DNA from: Betaproteobacteria bacterium
GTDB taxonomy: Bacteria; Pseudomonadota; Gammaproteobacteria; Burkholderiales; SG8-39
Assembly (NCBI GenBank): GCA_005882235.1
Contig: VBCT01000020.1
Span: forward strand, 1-7,253
Length of the DNA: 7,253 nt
Direction: 5' to 3'
The notes under the pieces: generated by a model
Told to the model about the DNA's origin: nothing
Databases searched by the model: none
The model's input: the letters and a program-made list of their open reading frames with translations, nothing else
Shown here: positions 1 through 6,313 of the stretch, piece by piece
Layout of the letters: each line of letters opens with the position of its first letter
Numbering within the stretch: the first letter of the stretch is position 1
Translations under genes and position numbers: made by a program

Positions 1-575
1 TCGACCATCAGCAGCGTCAGACCGGCGGCGCGGAGCTCTTCCAGAGAGCTTCTTATTTCGGAAACCACGAGCGGCGCAAGGCCGAGGAACGGCTCATCGA
101 GGAGCAGCAGCCGCGGCGCGCTCATCAGCGCGCGGCCGATGGCGAGCATCTGCTGCTCGCCGCCCGAGAGCGTACCCGCAGCCTGCAAACGCCGCTCGGC
201 GAGTCGCGGGAACAGCCCGAAAACGTACGCATAGCGCTCGCGCAGTGCGGCGCGGCCGCCCGCCAGGCGGACCGCACCCAGGCGAAGATTGTCCTCCACG
301 CTGAACGGCGCGAACACCAGCCGTCCTTCGGGTACCAGCGCGACGCCGCGCGCGACGATGCGATGGCTCGGCTCGCGCGCGATGTTTTCGCTCTCGAGAT
401 AAATCGCGCCTTCGCGCTGCGCGAGCGTGCCGGTGATCGCGGCGAGCAGCGTGGATTTTCCGGCGCCGTTCGGTCCAAGCAAGGCCACGGTTTCGCCGCG
501 GTCCACGCGCAGATCCACCTGCTGCAGAACCGGGGCGCGGCCATATCCGGCGCAGACGCGCTCAAGCCGCAGCAT
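1..575 (-). CDS. livF: Branched-chain amino acid-type ABC transporter ATPase LivF (3' end cut by window edge)
   Basis: Second cytoplasmic ATPase of a Liv/HAAT-family importer; with LivG it hydrolyses ATP to drive the LivHM permease. The 191 visible residues carry Walker A GPNGAGKST (34-42, Lys40), the LivF-typical VPEGR at the Q-loop position (81-85), the ABC signature LSGGEQQ (136-142) and Walker B LLLLDEP (156-162, catalytic Glu161), followed by GLAPL. The H-loop and C-terminus, roughly 45 residues in this family, lie off the left edge. The ATG at 575 overlaps the end of livG by 14 nt (562-575), which suggests translational coupling. Phe163 follows DEP where Ser or Thr is more usual. Family assignment is secure. 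The substrate is not encoded in this subunit, and the name follows the family rather than proof of amino acid transport. Confidence 0.93.
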   Translation of the reverse strand, partial: MLRLERVCAGYGRAPVLQQVDLRVDRGETVALLGPNGAGKSTLLAAITGTLAQREGAIYLESENIAREPSHRIVARGVALVPEGRLVFAPFSVEDNLRLGAVRLAGGRAALRERYAYVFGLFPRLAERRLQAAGTLSGGEQQMLAIGRALMSAPRLLLLDEPFLGLAPLVVSEIRSSLEELRAAGLTLLMV

Positions 576-1332
576 GGCTTCCCAGGTAGGCCTCGAGCAC
601 CGCCGGATGGTTGCGGATCTGCTCCGGCAGCCCGTCGGCGATCTTGACGCCGAAGTTGAGTACCGCGACGCGCTGCGCCAGAGGCAGGAGGAAGTGCATG
701 TCGTGCTCGATCAGCAGCACCGCGATGCCGCGCGCCGCGATGCCCCGGATGATGCCCGCCAGGCGCTCGCACTCGGCGAGCGTCAGCCCGGCGGCGGGCT
801 CGTCGAACAGGAGCAGGCGCGGTTCGCCTGCAAGCGCGCGCGCAATCTCGAGCAGCCGCCCCTGGCCGAACGACAGCGTCGCCACATCGGCGTGCGGCAG
901 CTCCCCCAGGCCCACGAACTCGATCAGCTCTGCGGCGCGCTTTCGCCTTTGCGTCTCCTCGCGCAGGGCTCTTCCTCCCACCACCGCCCAGAGACCGGAA
1001 GCAAATCTCGTATGCGCCCCGACCAGAACGTTATCGATCACCGGCATCCCGCCGAACGGGCGGTTGTGCTGGAACGTGCGCATGACGCCGCGCGCGGCGA
1101 TCCGGTGCGGCGGCAACCCCAGGATCTGCTCCCCGGCGAAGCGCACTTCTCCCTGCGTCGCGGCATAGGTGCCCGCGATCAGGTTGAACGTGGTGCTCTT
1201 GCCGGCGCCATTCGGGCCGATCATGCCGAGGATTTCGCCTTCGCGGACCTCGAAGCCGAGACTCGAAACGGCGGTGAGGCCGCCGAATCGCTTCGTCAGC
1301 CCCCTCACTTCAAGGATGGCGGCGGATGGCAT
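562..1332 (-). CDS. livG: Branched-chain amino acid-type ABC transporter ATPase LivG
   Basis: First cytoplasmic ATPase of the importer, pairing with LivF beneath the LivHM permease. Numbered from the ATG at 1332 (256 aa) it has Walker A GPNGAGKST (39-47, Lys45), Q-loop TFQ (86-88), signature LSFGQGR (153-159; LSYGQQR is the commoner form), Walker B LLLFDEP (173-179, catalytic Glu178) and the H-loop His in IEHDM (His210). It ends with the LivG-type tail (PEQIRNHPAVLEAYLG). Length is normal for the family. A TTG five codons upstream (1347) is also in frame; I prefer the ATG because the TTG lengthens the overlap with livM to 38 nt and a GAGG lies only 2 nt before it. With the ATG the overlap is 23 nt. 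It is followed by livF with a 14-nt overlap. Confidence 0.94.
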   Translation of the reverse strand: MPSAAILEVRGLTKRFGGLTAVSSLGFEVREGEILGMIGPNGAGKSTTFNLIAGTYAATQGEVRFAGEQILGLPPHRIAARGVMRTFQHNRPFGGMPVIDNVLVGAHTRFASGLWAVVGGRALREETQRRKRAAELIEFVGLGELPHADVATLSFGQGRLLEIARALAGEPRLLLFDEPAAGLTLAECERLAGIIRGIAARGIAVLLIEHDMHFLLPLAQRVAVLNFGVKIADGLPEQIRNHPAVLEAYLGSHAAA

Positions 1333-2233
1333 CGTAGAGACCGACAAGACCTCGTGGCTGCAACAGAATCGCCGCCACCACGAGCACGCCGAACACGAGC
1401 ACGTGGTGGTGTCCGATCAGCGGCGACAGTACGAACGGCACGAGAAACAGCAGTGCCGCGCCGATGATTGCCCCGGCATGGCGGCCGGCGCCGCCGACGA
1501 TCACCATGAAAAGCAGCAGGAAGGCGTTGTCCAGCCCGAAGATCGGCGGATTCACGGTGTTGTCGACGAAGGCGTACACCATGCCGGCGATACCGGCGAG
1601 CGCGCTCGTCAGCGTGAACGCGGTGACCTTGGTGCGGGCGACGTCAACGCCCATCGCGGCGGCGACCTCCGGATTGTCGCGCACCGCGCGGCAGGCGCGC
1701 CCGAACCACGAGCGGTCGAGCCGCCAAAGCACCGCCAGGGTGCCGAGCAGCAGCAGCACGATCACTGCGGTGTACCACGGCCCGCGGATCCTGGTTCCCA
1801 GAAATTCGGGCAGCTTGTAATTCGCCAGGCCCCCGGGCCCCCCCGTCACGGCGCCTCCCTCGTTCAGCACCACGATGAACAGCTGCGCCAGCGCGAGCGT
1901 CGCGAGAGCGAGGTAGAAGCCCTCGAGCCGAGCCGACGGAATCGCAACAGCCAGGGCGAACAGGATGCAAAGCGCGATGCCGAGCAGGATCGCCAGCGGA
2001 AAAGGAAGATGGAATTGAAATAGAAAAATCACCACCGAATAGGCGCCGATGCCGTAGAAGGCAAAATGCGAGAAAGCGATCTGGCCGCAGATACCGAACA
2101 GGAAGTTGTAGCTGAGTGCAAGCGTCACCCACAGAAGAAGCTTGCGGTAAACGTCGTTGTGGTAGTCGCTGAGCAAAAACGCCGCGCCGGCAAGCAGCAG
2201 CGCGGCACCCAGCCAGCGGAGGAGCGAACTCAT
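1310..2233 (-). CDS. livM: Branched-chain amino acid-type ABC transporter permease LivM
   Basis: Inner-membrane permease that forms the translocation pore with LivH. The 307-residue protein is very hydrophobic, with about eight to ten membrane segments (for example 8-22, 32-48, 78-98, 104-122, 154-170, 205-223, 236-250, 252-270, 277-292). Family landmarks are the GICGQIAFSHFAFYGIGAY region (47-65), the VTGGPGGL loop (129-136), the cytoplasmic coupling loop RAVRDNPEVAAAMGVDV (182-198) that should contact the ATPases, and VIVGGAGRHAGAIIGA (244-259). The ATG at 2233 overlaps the livH stop as ATGA (4 nt), and no Shine-Dalgarno is visible before it, so it probably depends on livH translation. The glycine loop is encoded across a run of seven G (1838-1844), with the frame intact. 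Confidence 0.94.
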   Translation of the reverse strand: MSSLLRWLGAALLLAGAAFLLSDYHNDVYRKLLLWVTLALSYNFLFGICGQIAFSHFAFYGIGAYSVVIFLFQFHLPFPLAILLGIALCILFALAVAIPSARLEGFYLALATLALAQLFIVVLNEGGAVTGGPGGLANYKLPEFLGTRIRGPWYTAVIVLLLLGTLAVLWRLDRSWFGRACRAVRDNPEVAAAMGVDVARTKVTAFTLTSALAGIAGMVYAFVDNTVNPPIFGLDNAFLLLFMVIVGGAGRHAGAIIGAALLFLVPFVLSPLIGHHHVLVFGVLVVAAILLQPRGLVGLYDAIRRHP

Positions 2234-3072
2234 TTCGCGCGCAGCAATCCGGTCGGGCGCAGCAGAAGAAAGAGCATCAAGAGAAGCAGCGGCACGCCCT
2301 GCGCGTAGCCCGCCGGGATGGGCGCGTAGCGCACCGTGAGTTGCTCAGCGAAAGCCAGCAGCAGTCCGCCGAGCAGCGCGCCCTCGACGCGGCCTACGCC
2401 GCCGATCACCAGGGCGGTGAATCCCTGGATCGCGAGCGGCACCCCCATCAAGTAGTGCGCCGAGACGTTCGGCGACACCAGCAAGCCGGCGAGCCCCGCC
2501 GCGCCCGCTCCCGCGGCGAACGACAGCGCCGTGACGCGGGACAGATTGATGCCCATCAACGCAGCGGCGCGCCGATGGATCGCGACCGCCTCGAAGCTCT
2601 TTCCCGCGATGGTGCGCTCGAAAAACAGCCACACGCCGATGAACACAACGCTGGTGACGGCGATGATGAAGAAACTCTGGCGCTGGATGCCCAATGCGTA
2701 CGGCACCGGATGCGGGTCGGGCGCAAAGCTCACCGAGATGGCCTCCCGGAACACGACCAGCATTCCCAGCAGGGCCAGAATGGGAGCGAGAAGCGGCGCG
2801 CCTCTCTCCACCAGCGGGCGCACCGCGATGCGCTCGGTCAGCCAACCGATCACCAGCATGAAGACGAGAACCGCCGCCATGCCGAGCGGATAGGGCCACT
2901 CGAACTTCGATAGCAGCAGATAGCCGCCGAACGCACCGACCATGGCCCATTCGCCAACCGCGAAGTTGATGATCCCGGTCGGCCGGATCATCAGCAGGTA
3001 GGCGAGCGCGATCAAGCCGTAAATGCAGCCCGAGGCCGCTGCGCTGACGGTCAGCTCGAGAAAGTCCTGCAA
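2230..3072 (-). CDS. livH: Branched-chain amino acid-type ABC transporter permease LivH
   Basis: Inner-membrane permease partner of LivM. The 280-residue hydrophobic protein carries the family motif GIINFAVGEWAMVGAF (33-48), the coupling loop GKSFEAVAIHRRAAALMGIN (157-176), VIGGVGRVEGALLGG (222-236) and the C-terminal LLLRPTGLL (269-277). The start must be the TTG at 3072: reading upstream in the same frame there is one codon (GTC) and then the TAG that ends the binding-protein gene, while the next downstream Met (residue 28) would remove the first membrane helix. The gap to the upstream gene is 3 nt and the overlap with livM is 4 nt. An AG-rich stretch at the end of the binding-protein gene (AGAAGTAGG) may act as a weak ribosome binding site. 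The family is clear; the substrate is not. Confidence 0.93.
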   Translation of the reverse strand: MQDFLELTVSAAASGCIYGLIALAYLLMIRPTGIINFAVGEWAMVGAFGGYLLLSKFEWPYPLGMAAVLVFMLVIGWLTERIAVRPLVERGAPLLAPILALLGMLVVFREAISVSFAPDPHPVPYALGIQRQSFFIIAVTSVVFIGVWLFFERTIAGKSFEAVAIHRRAAALMGINLSRVTALSFAAGAGAAGLAGLLVSPNVSAHYLMGVPLAIQGFTALVIGGVGRVEGALLGGLLLAFAEQLTVRYAPIPAGYAQGVPLLLLMLFLLLRPTGLLRAK

Positions 3073-3075
3073 GAC

Positions 3076-4203
3076 CTACTTCTGGCCGACGTGCACGACC
3101 CGGCCCTGCCTGTCACCCTCGTAGACGCGAACCACCATGCCGTCCGGGTCGAAGCCGGCGCGCTTGCCCTCCGGGAAGCGGTACTTCATGCCCTTCGCGC
3201 CCATGACGCCGGCGTAGGAGGTCTGCTGCATCGCCTCCCGGATCTTCTCCTTGTCGGTCGAGCCGGCGCGGCGAATCGCCTCCGCCACCATCATGATGCC
3301 GTCGTAGCCGTAGCCGTGCATGTTGAACGGCGCCTTGCCGGTCGCCTTGGTGTACTCGGCGACGAACTGCTTCACCTCGGGCTTGTCCGGATCGTAGGCA
3401 TCGACGAAGGTGACGCCGTCGATCAGGCCTTTCGCCACGCTCATGTAGACCGGCACCGAAAGGTTGTAGGACGAATGAATCGGGAACTTCAGCCCGAACT
3501 GCCGGTAGGCCTTGAAGATCAGCACGTTTTCCGCCGTCAGCACGCCGGCCATGAACATCGCATCGGGGTTGGCCGCCCGGATCTTCTGCATCTGAGGCTC
3601 GGCGGTCGTGGCGCCGCGCGGCACCACCTCCTCGGCGGCGATCTGGATGCCGGCCTTTTCCAGTCCCGCGCGGAAGAACCTGGCGAGCAGCTGGCCGAGG
3701 TCGGAGTTGTCGCTGATCAGCGCAACGCGCTTCAGATTCTGGGCGCGGGCATGCGCCAGCAAGGTGGCGATCTGGATCGAGCCAAGCGGGCCCGTCTGCC
3801 AGAAGTACGGATTCGGCAGCTGCGTAGTGAGCGTGTCGCCGGAGTTCATCGGCGTCATCTGCGGCGTTTTCGCCTCCATGGTCACGGTCTGCTGCTGCTG
3901 GGTCGCCGGGGTCAGCGACATGCTGAGGATGAAGACCGCTCCCTGGTCGATCAGTTTGCGGGCCAGCGCCGCCGAGATATCAGGGCGCGACTGGTCGTCC
4001 TCGATGAGCAGCTCGATCTTGCGGCCGAGCACCCCACCCCTGCGGTTGATCTCGGCGGCGCCGAAGACGGTTCCCTCCGTGCAAGGCTCCGAGTACGGCT
4101 TGGAGACCCCGACGCGGTCGGTGATCACGCCGATCTTGATGGGCTCTTGCGCAAAGGTACTTGCGGCGAGCAGCGCCGCCGCGACAGCCAGCAGGTTCTT
4201 CAT
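3076..4203 (-). CDS. Periplasmic substrate-binding protein of the Liv-type importer (Peripla_BP_6, LivK-like)
   Basis: Captures the substrate in the periplasm and delivers it to LivHM. The 375 residues begin with a Sec signal peptide (Lys2, hydrophobic core 4-13, likely cleavage in STFA|QEP after residue 18). There is no lipobox cysteine, so a soluble Gram-negative periplasmic protein is expected. The mature part has the type I two-lobe pattern: IKIGVITD (22-29) opening lobe 1, GAAEINRRGGVLGRKIEL (48-65), then lobe 2 from LKRVALISDNSDLG (157-170), and a return near the C-terminus with YGYDGIMMVAEAI (298-310). The ATG at 4203 has an excellent AGGAGG 8 nt upstream, inside the end of the hydrolase gene. 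Liv-family binding proteins are known for branched-chain amino acids, amides, urea and aromatic acids. Its enzymatic neighbours favour an aromatic or related carboxylate, which is inference. It is a single complete copy upstream of livH. Confidence 0.92.
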   Translation of the reverse strand: MKNLLAVAAALLAASTFAQEPIKIGVITDRVGVSKPYSEPCTEGTVFGAAEINRRGGVLGRKIELLIEDDQSRPDISAALARKLIDQGAVFILSMSLTPATQQQQTVTMEAKTPQMTPMNSGDTLTTQLPNPYFWQTGPLGSIQIATLLAHARAQNLKRVALISDNSDLGQLLARFFRAGLEKAGIQIAAEEVVPRGATTAEPQMQKIRAANPDAMFMAGVLTAENVLIFKAYRQFGLKFPIHSSYNLSVPVYMSVAKGLIDGVTFVDAYDPDKPEVKQFVAEYTKATGKAPFNMHGYGYDGIMMVAEAIRRAGSTDKEKIREAMQQTSYAGVMGAKGMKYRFPEGKRAGFDPDGMVVRVYEGDRQGRVVHVGQK

Positions 4204-4206
4204 GCG

Positions 4207-4219
4207 TCCCTCCTCCTCA
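4207..4219 (-). promoter_or_regulatory. Strong Shine-Dalgarno of the substrate-binding protein gene
   Basis: Read on the minus strand, this purine tract contains AGGAGG (4217-4212) with 8 nt to the ATG at 4203, an ideal arrangement. It overlaps the TGA of the upstream hydrolase (4219-4217). It is the only textbook internal ribosome binding site in the minus-strand operon. That fits the usual need for more binding protein than permease or ATPase. Confidence 0.85.
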
Positions 4220-5371
4220 ATCGAGCAGATTCCTCGTCCGCATCCATCCTACACAAAGATCGACCGCCTGCTTGAGCAGCTCGGGCTGCCCCTGGTAGTA
4301 GTGGGTCGCGCCCTTGATGACGCGCATCATCTTGTCCTTGCTCGCCGCGGCGTCATGGATGATGCGCGCGTGCGGCTGCGGCACGGCGTCGTCCGCCGAG
4401 TTCTCGACCGCCAGCAGCGGCACCGTGATGGACGCCGCGCTGCGTGGCCCGTCGGCGTTCGAGTCGTCGATCGACCATTGCGAGAGCCACGCTCTGAGGG
4501 TCGAAAAGCGCCCGATGCCGACCGGCCCGGTGTTGGCGGCCTCCGGCTTTCCGAGATAGCACCAGCGCGGCTTGCGATCGTTGGGGTCGATCGCCGGATC
4601 CATGAAACGCAGATCGGCCATCGTGCGGTAGGTCACGAAGCCACGCTCCATCTCGTCGCCTTTCAGCTTTTTCAGCGTCTGTTTCACCCAGGCGGTCCTG
4701 CGCCTCATGCGCGCGAGCTGTGCAGCGCGAAAGCGGACGATAAATTCCTTGGAGTAAGGCGGCTGGCTCGGGCACTCCGGGTTGTAGATGTCGAGCTCCA
4801 GGTCGCGCCGATCGGGATCGTTTTCGTCGGTCACCGAGGGGTCGATCCACTCGGCGAGCATGCGGGCGCGCGACAGGTGAGCGGCCTGGAAGACCATCGC
4901 ATCGGCAGGCACCAGATTCCTTAAATCGACCGCGTCTCCCGCGGGCGTTTGCGTGACGGTCGGCTTCTCGGCTTGCGCCTGGTAAAACAGCGCCAGCGAC
5001 CCGCCGCCCGACCAGCCGCAGAGCAGGATTTTTTTGTAGCCCCACTTCTCCTTTGCGTGCCGGAGGTACGCGCCGAGGTCGAGGACGACCTTTTCGATGA
5101 CCAGCGGCGTGTCGTTCTTCGCGAAACGCGATCCGGCGCAGAGCACGTGGACGCCGGCCTTGGCGAGCGCCTGCGGCATCGGCAGCAGCTGCAGCGTGGA
5201 AGCCGGATGCATGAACACCGCGAGCGTCTTGGAGGGCTTGCCCTTCGGCACGAAGCGCACCCCCTCGAGATTGACCATGCCTTGCGAGCCGACAAAGCCG
5301 TAGACCTCGGTGAACTGCGCCGCTTCGCTATGTTGAACGTGCACCCATTCGGGTGCAATTTCAAAAATCAC
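4217..5371 (-). CDS. Alpha/beta hydrolase of unknown substrate with a large cap insertion
   Basis: Predicted cytoplasmic serine hydrolase, 384 aa from the GTG at 5371. The visible elements are a first core strand and possible oxyanion region TLAVFMHPAST (49-59), the nucleophile elbow GWSGG (119-123, Ser121), a probable acid Asp327 or Asp328 in VENSADDAVPQPH (322-334), and the catalytic His357 in GATHYY (354-359). About 200 residues separate the nucleophile from the acid, so a big lid or cap with basic and aromatic patches is inserted there. The GTG overlaps the VOC stop as GTGA (4 nt). A GTG at 5422 would add 17 residues and overlap the VOC gene by 55 nt, which is less likely. No signal peptide is seen. 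The substrate is unknown; hydrolysis of an ester, a lactone or a C-C bond of a ring-cleavage product are all possible. Context places it in the same catabolic operon as the importer. Confidence 0.86.
   Translation of the reverse strand: MIFEIAPEWVHVQHSEAAQFTEVYGFVGSQGMVNLEGVRFVPKGKPSKTLAVFMHPASTLQLLPMPQALAKAGVHVLCAGSRFAKNDTPLVIEKVVLDLGAYLRHAKEKWGYKKILLCGWSGGGSLALFYQAQAEKPTVTQTPAGDAVDLRNLVPADAMVFQAAHLSRARMLAEWIDPSVTDENDPDRRDLELDIYNPECPSQPPYSKEFIVRFRAAQLARMRRRTAWVKQTLKKLKGDEMERGFVTYRTMADLRFMDPAIDPNDRKPRWCYLGKPEAANTGPVGIGRFSTLRAWLSQWSIDDSNADGPRSAASITVPLLAVENSADDAVPQPHARIIHDAAASKDKMMRVIKGATHYYQGQPELLKQAVDLCVGWMRTRNLLD
5340..5357 (-). other. Perfect 7-bp inverted repeat just inside the hydrolase reading frame
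   Basis: TGCACCC and GGGTGCA are perfectly complementary around a 4-nt loop. In the minus-strand transcript the hairpin covers about codons 5-10 of the hydrolase, starting 14 nt after its GTG. Five of the seven pairs are G-C. A structure this close to a start codon may affect initiation or make it depend on ribosomes arriving from the VOC gene, but it could also be chance in GC-rich coding DNA. Confidence 0.4.
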
Positions 5372-5892
5372 TTCTTGTGAACCCAGTCTGCGTGGTGCGG
5401 CGCCTTTTTGGTGCGGCTCCACTCCTCCAGCATCGGCTTGCTGGCGGAGGACAGCTTCCTCTTCATCTCAGCGCTTGTGGTGTCCACCGTGAGCTCGAGG
5501 CGATGCCCGTTGGGGTCGAAGAAGTAGATCGACTTGCAGATCGTATGATCGGTCGGGCCGACCACCTCGATGCCGAGCGACTGCAGCTTTTTCTTGTACG
5601 CCATTAGCGTCTTCTCGTCGGGCACGCGCAGGGCCAGGTGCTGCACCCATTGCGGCGTGTTTTCGTCACGCCCCATCGGCGGCGATTCCGGGATCTCGAA
5701 GAACGCGACGTAGCTGCCGTCGTCCATGCGAAAGAAGATATGCATGTACGGCGAGTGCTCGCCGGTGCTCGGTACGCGGTCCTCGGCAAGCGCCATGGCG
5801 TACTCTAGGCCGAGCACCCGGGTGTAGAACTCTGTGGTTTCCTTCGCGTCCTTGCAGCGGTACGCGACGTGGTGCAGAGATTTGATGTCCAT
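5368..5892 (-). CDS. VOC-superfamily metalloprotein (glyoxalase/extradiol dioxygenase fold)
   Basis: Small cytoplasmic protein of 174 aa with two beta-alpha-beta-beta-beta modules. Module 1 opens with LHHVAYRC (6-13) and ends in YVAFFEIPE (61-69). Module 2 opens with VQHLALRV (83-90) and ends in YFFDPNGHRLELTV (123-136). The probable metal ligands are His8, Glu66, His85 and Glu133, the His-Glu-His-Glu set typical of glyoxalase I-like members. About 38 charged residues follow the fold. It could be an isomerase, a lyase or a small dioxygenase; the fold does not decide. It is the first gene of the minus-strand operon and overlaps the hydrolase by 4 nt. The ATG at 5892 has no Shine-Dalgarno, and -10-like hexamers lie only 6 to 13 nt upstream, so a very short or absent leader is possible. 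Confidence 0.88.
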   Translation of the reverse strand: MDIKSLHHVAYRCKDAKETTEFYTRVLGLEYAMALAEDRVPSTGEHSPYMHIFFRMDDGSYVAFFEIPESPPMGRDENTPQWVQHLALRVPDEKTLMAYKKKLQSLGIEVVGPTDHTICKSIYFFDPNGHRLELTVDTTSAEMKRKLSSASKPMLEEWSRTKKAPHHADWVHKK

Positions 5893-5923
5893 GGCGTATT
5901 ATCGATTATTTCACGGAGGAACG
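5893..5923. promoter_or_regulatory. 31-bp divergent intergenic region with probable back-to-back promoters
   Basis: This is the only gap between divergent genes in the window. Its centre (5897-5911) is strikingly AT-rich for this DNA. Toward the minus strand, AATAAT (5910-5905) and GATAAT (5903-5898) each match the -10 consensus at five of six positions, and a TTGTCC (5931-5926) lies 15 nt upstream of the first. Toward the plus strand, TATTAT (5897-5902) matches five of six but has no convincing -35. The two promoters would overlap physically. No clear operator dyad beyond ATCGAT is seen. These are by-eye matches only. Confidence 0.45.
5915..5920 (+). promoter_or_regulatory. Shine-Dalgarno of the carboxymuconolactone decarboxylase-like gene
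   Basis: GGAGGA ends 3 nt before the ATG at 5924, and it decides that start against in-frame alternatives farther upstream that would run into the VOC gene on the other strand. Confidence 0.75.
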
Positions 5924-6313
5924 ATGGACAAGCGCAGCCACAAGGAACGCTACGACTCGGGCCTGAAGACGCGCCGCGAGGTGCTCGGCGCCGAGTGGGT
6001 CGACAAGTCGATGGCCGGGGTTGACGAGTTCAACCGCGAGTTCACCGAGCTGCTCAACACCTACTGCTGGAACGACGTCTGGAACCGGCCCGGGCTGCCG
6101 CGCAAGATGCGCTCGATGCTGAACCTCGGCATGCTGACCGCGCTCGGCAAGGAGCATGAGCTGAAGCTCCATCTCAACGGCGCCCTGAACAACGGCCTCA
6201 CGAAGGACGAGATCAAGGAGGTCCTGCTGCAGACCGCGATCTACTGCGGCGTGCCCGCCGCCGTGGTCGCATTCCGCTGCGCCAGGGAAGTATTCAAAGA
6301 CCGCAAGGCGTGA
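5924..6313 (+). CDS. Carboxymuconolactone decarboxylase family protein (PcaC-like)
   Basis: All-helical cytoplasmic protein of 129 aa, the usual length for single-domain PcaC. It has an N-terminal stretch like PcaC (RYDSGLKTRREVLG, 9-22), then WNDVWNRPGLPRKMRSML (49-66), LGKEHELKLHLNGALNNG (74-91) and a C-terminal AIYCGVPAAVVAF (105-117). In the protocatechuate pathway PcaC decarboxylates 4-carboxymuconolactone to the enol-lactone. The resemblance is strong, but no pcaB, pcaD or protocatechuate dioxygenase is in view, so a related decarboxylation is equally possible. Cys48, Cys108 and Cys119 do not form the CxxC pair of AhpD peroxidases, which argues against that role. The ATG at 5924 is fixed by a GGAGGA. 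Its stop overlaps the next gene as GTGA. Confidence 0.88.
   Translation: MDKRSHKERYDSGLKTRREVLGAEWVDKSMAGVDEFNREFTELLNTYCWNDVWNRPGLPRKMRSMLNLGMLTALGKEHELKLHLNGALNNGLTKDEIKEVLLQTAIYCGVPAAVVAFRCAREVFKDRKA

Noticed and set aside
427..1467. Long plus-strand open frames across livG, such as one of about 346 codons
   Set aside because: They lie antisense to livG, whose motifs are complete, and their translations are Arg/Ala/Gln-rich without any domain; this is typical shadow coding in GC-rich DNA.
1830..1844. G/C homopolymer tract in livM as a phase-variation switch
   Set aside because: It encodes the conserved glycine-rich loop of the permease in frame, and seven bases is short for phase variation in a GC-rich genome.
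3091..4924. Plus-strand open frames of 394 and 438 codons opposite the binding protein and hydrolase
   Set aside because: The composition is His/Arg/Leu- or Ser/Arg-rich, with no recognisable motif, and the opposite strand encodes clear proteins with a signal peptide and a catalytic triad.
5029..5035. Run of seven A on the coding strand of the hydrolase as a possible slippage or frameshift site
   Set aside because: The frame is intact through the nucleophile elbow seven codons later, the zero frame does not give a good -1 heptamer, and Lys-Lys codons explain the run.
5372..5422. Upstream GTG start (5422) for the hydrolase
   Set aside because: It would overlap the VOC gene by 55 nt and add a Pro/Arg/Gln-rich leader; the GTG at 5371 gives a clean 4-nt overlap and begins directly at the conserved-looking N-terminus.
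5834..5923. N-terminal extension of the decarboxylase-like protein to 5834
   Set aside because: It would run 59 bp into the VOC gene on the other strand, and the ATG at 5924 has a strong GGAGGA directly upstream.
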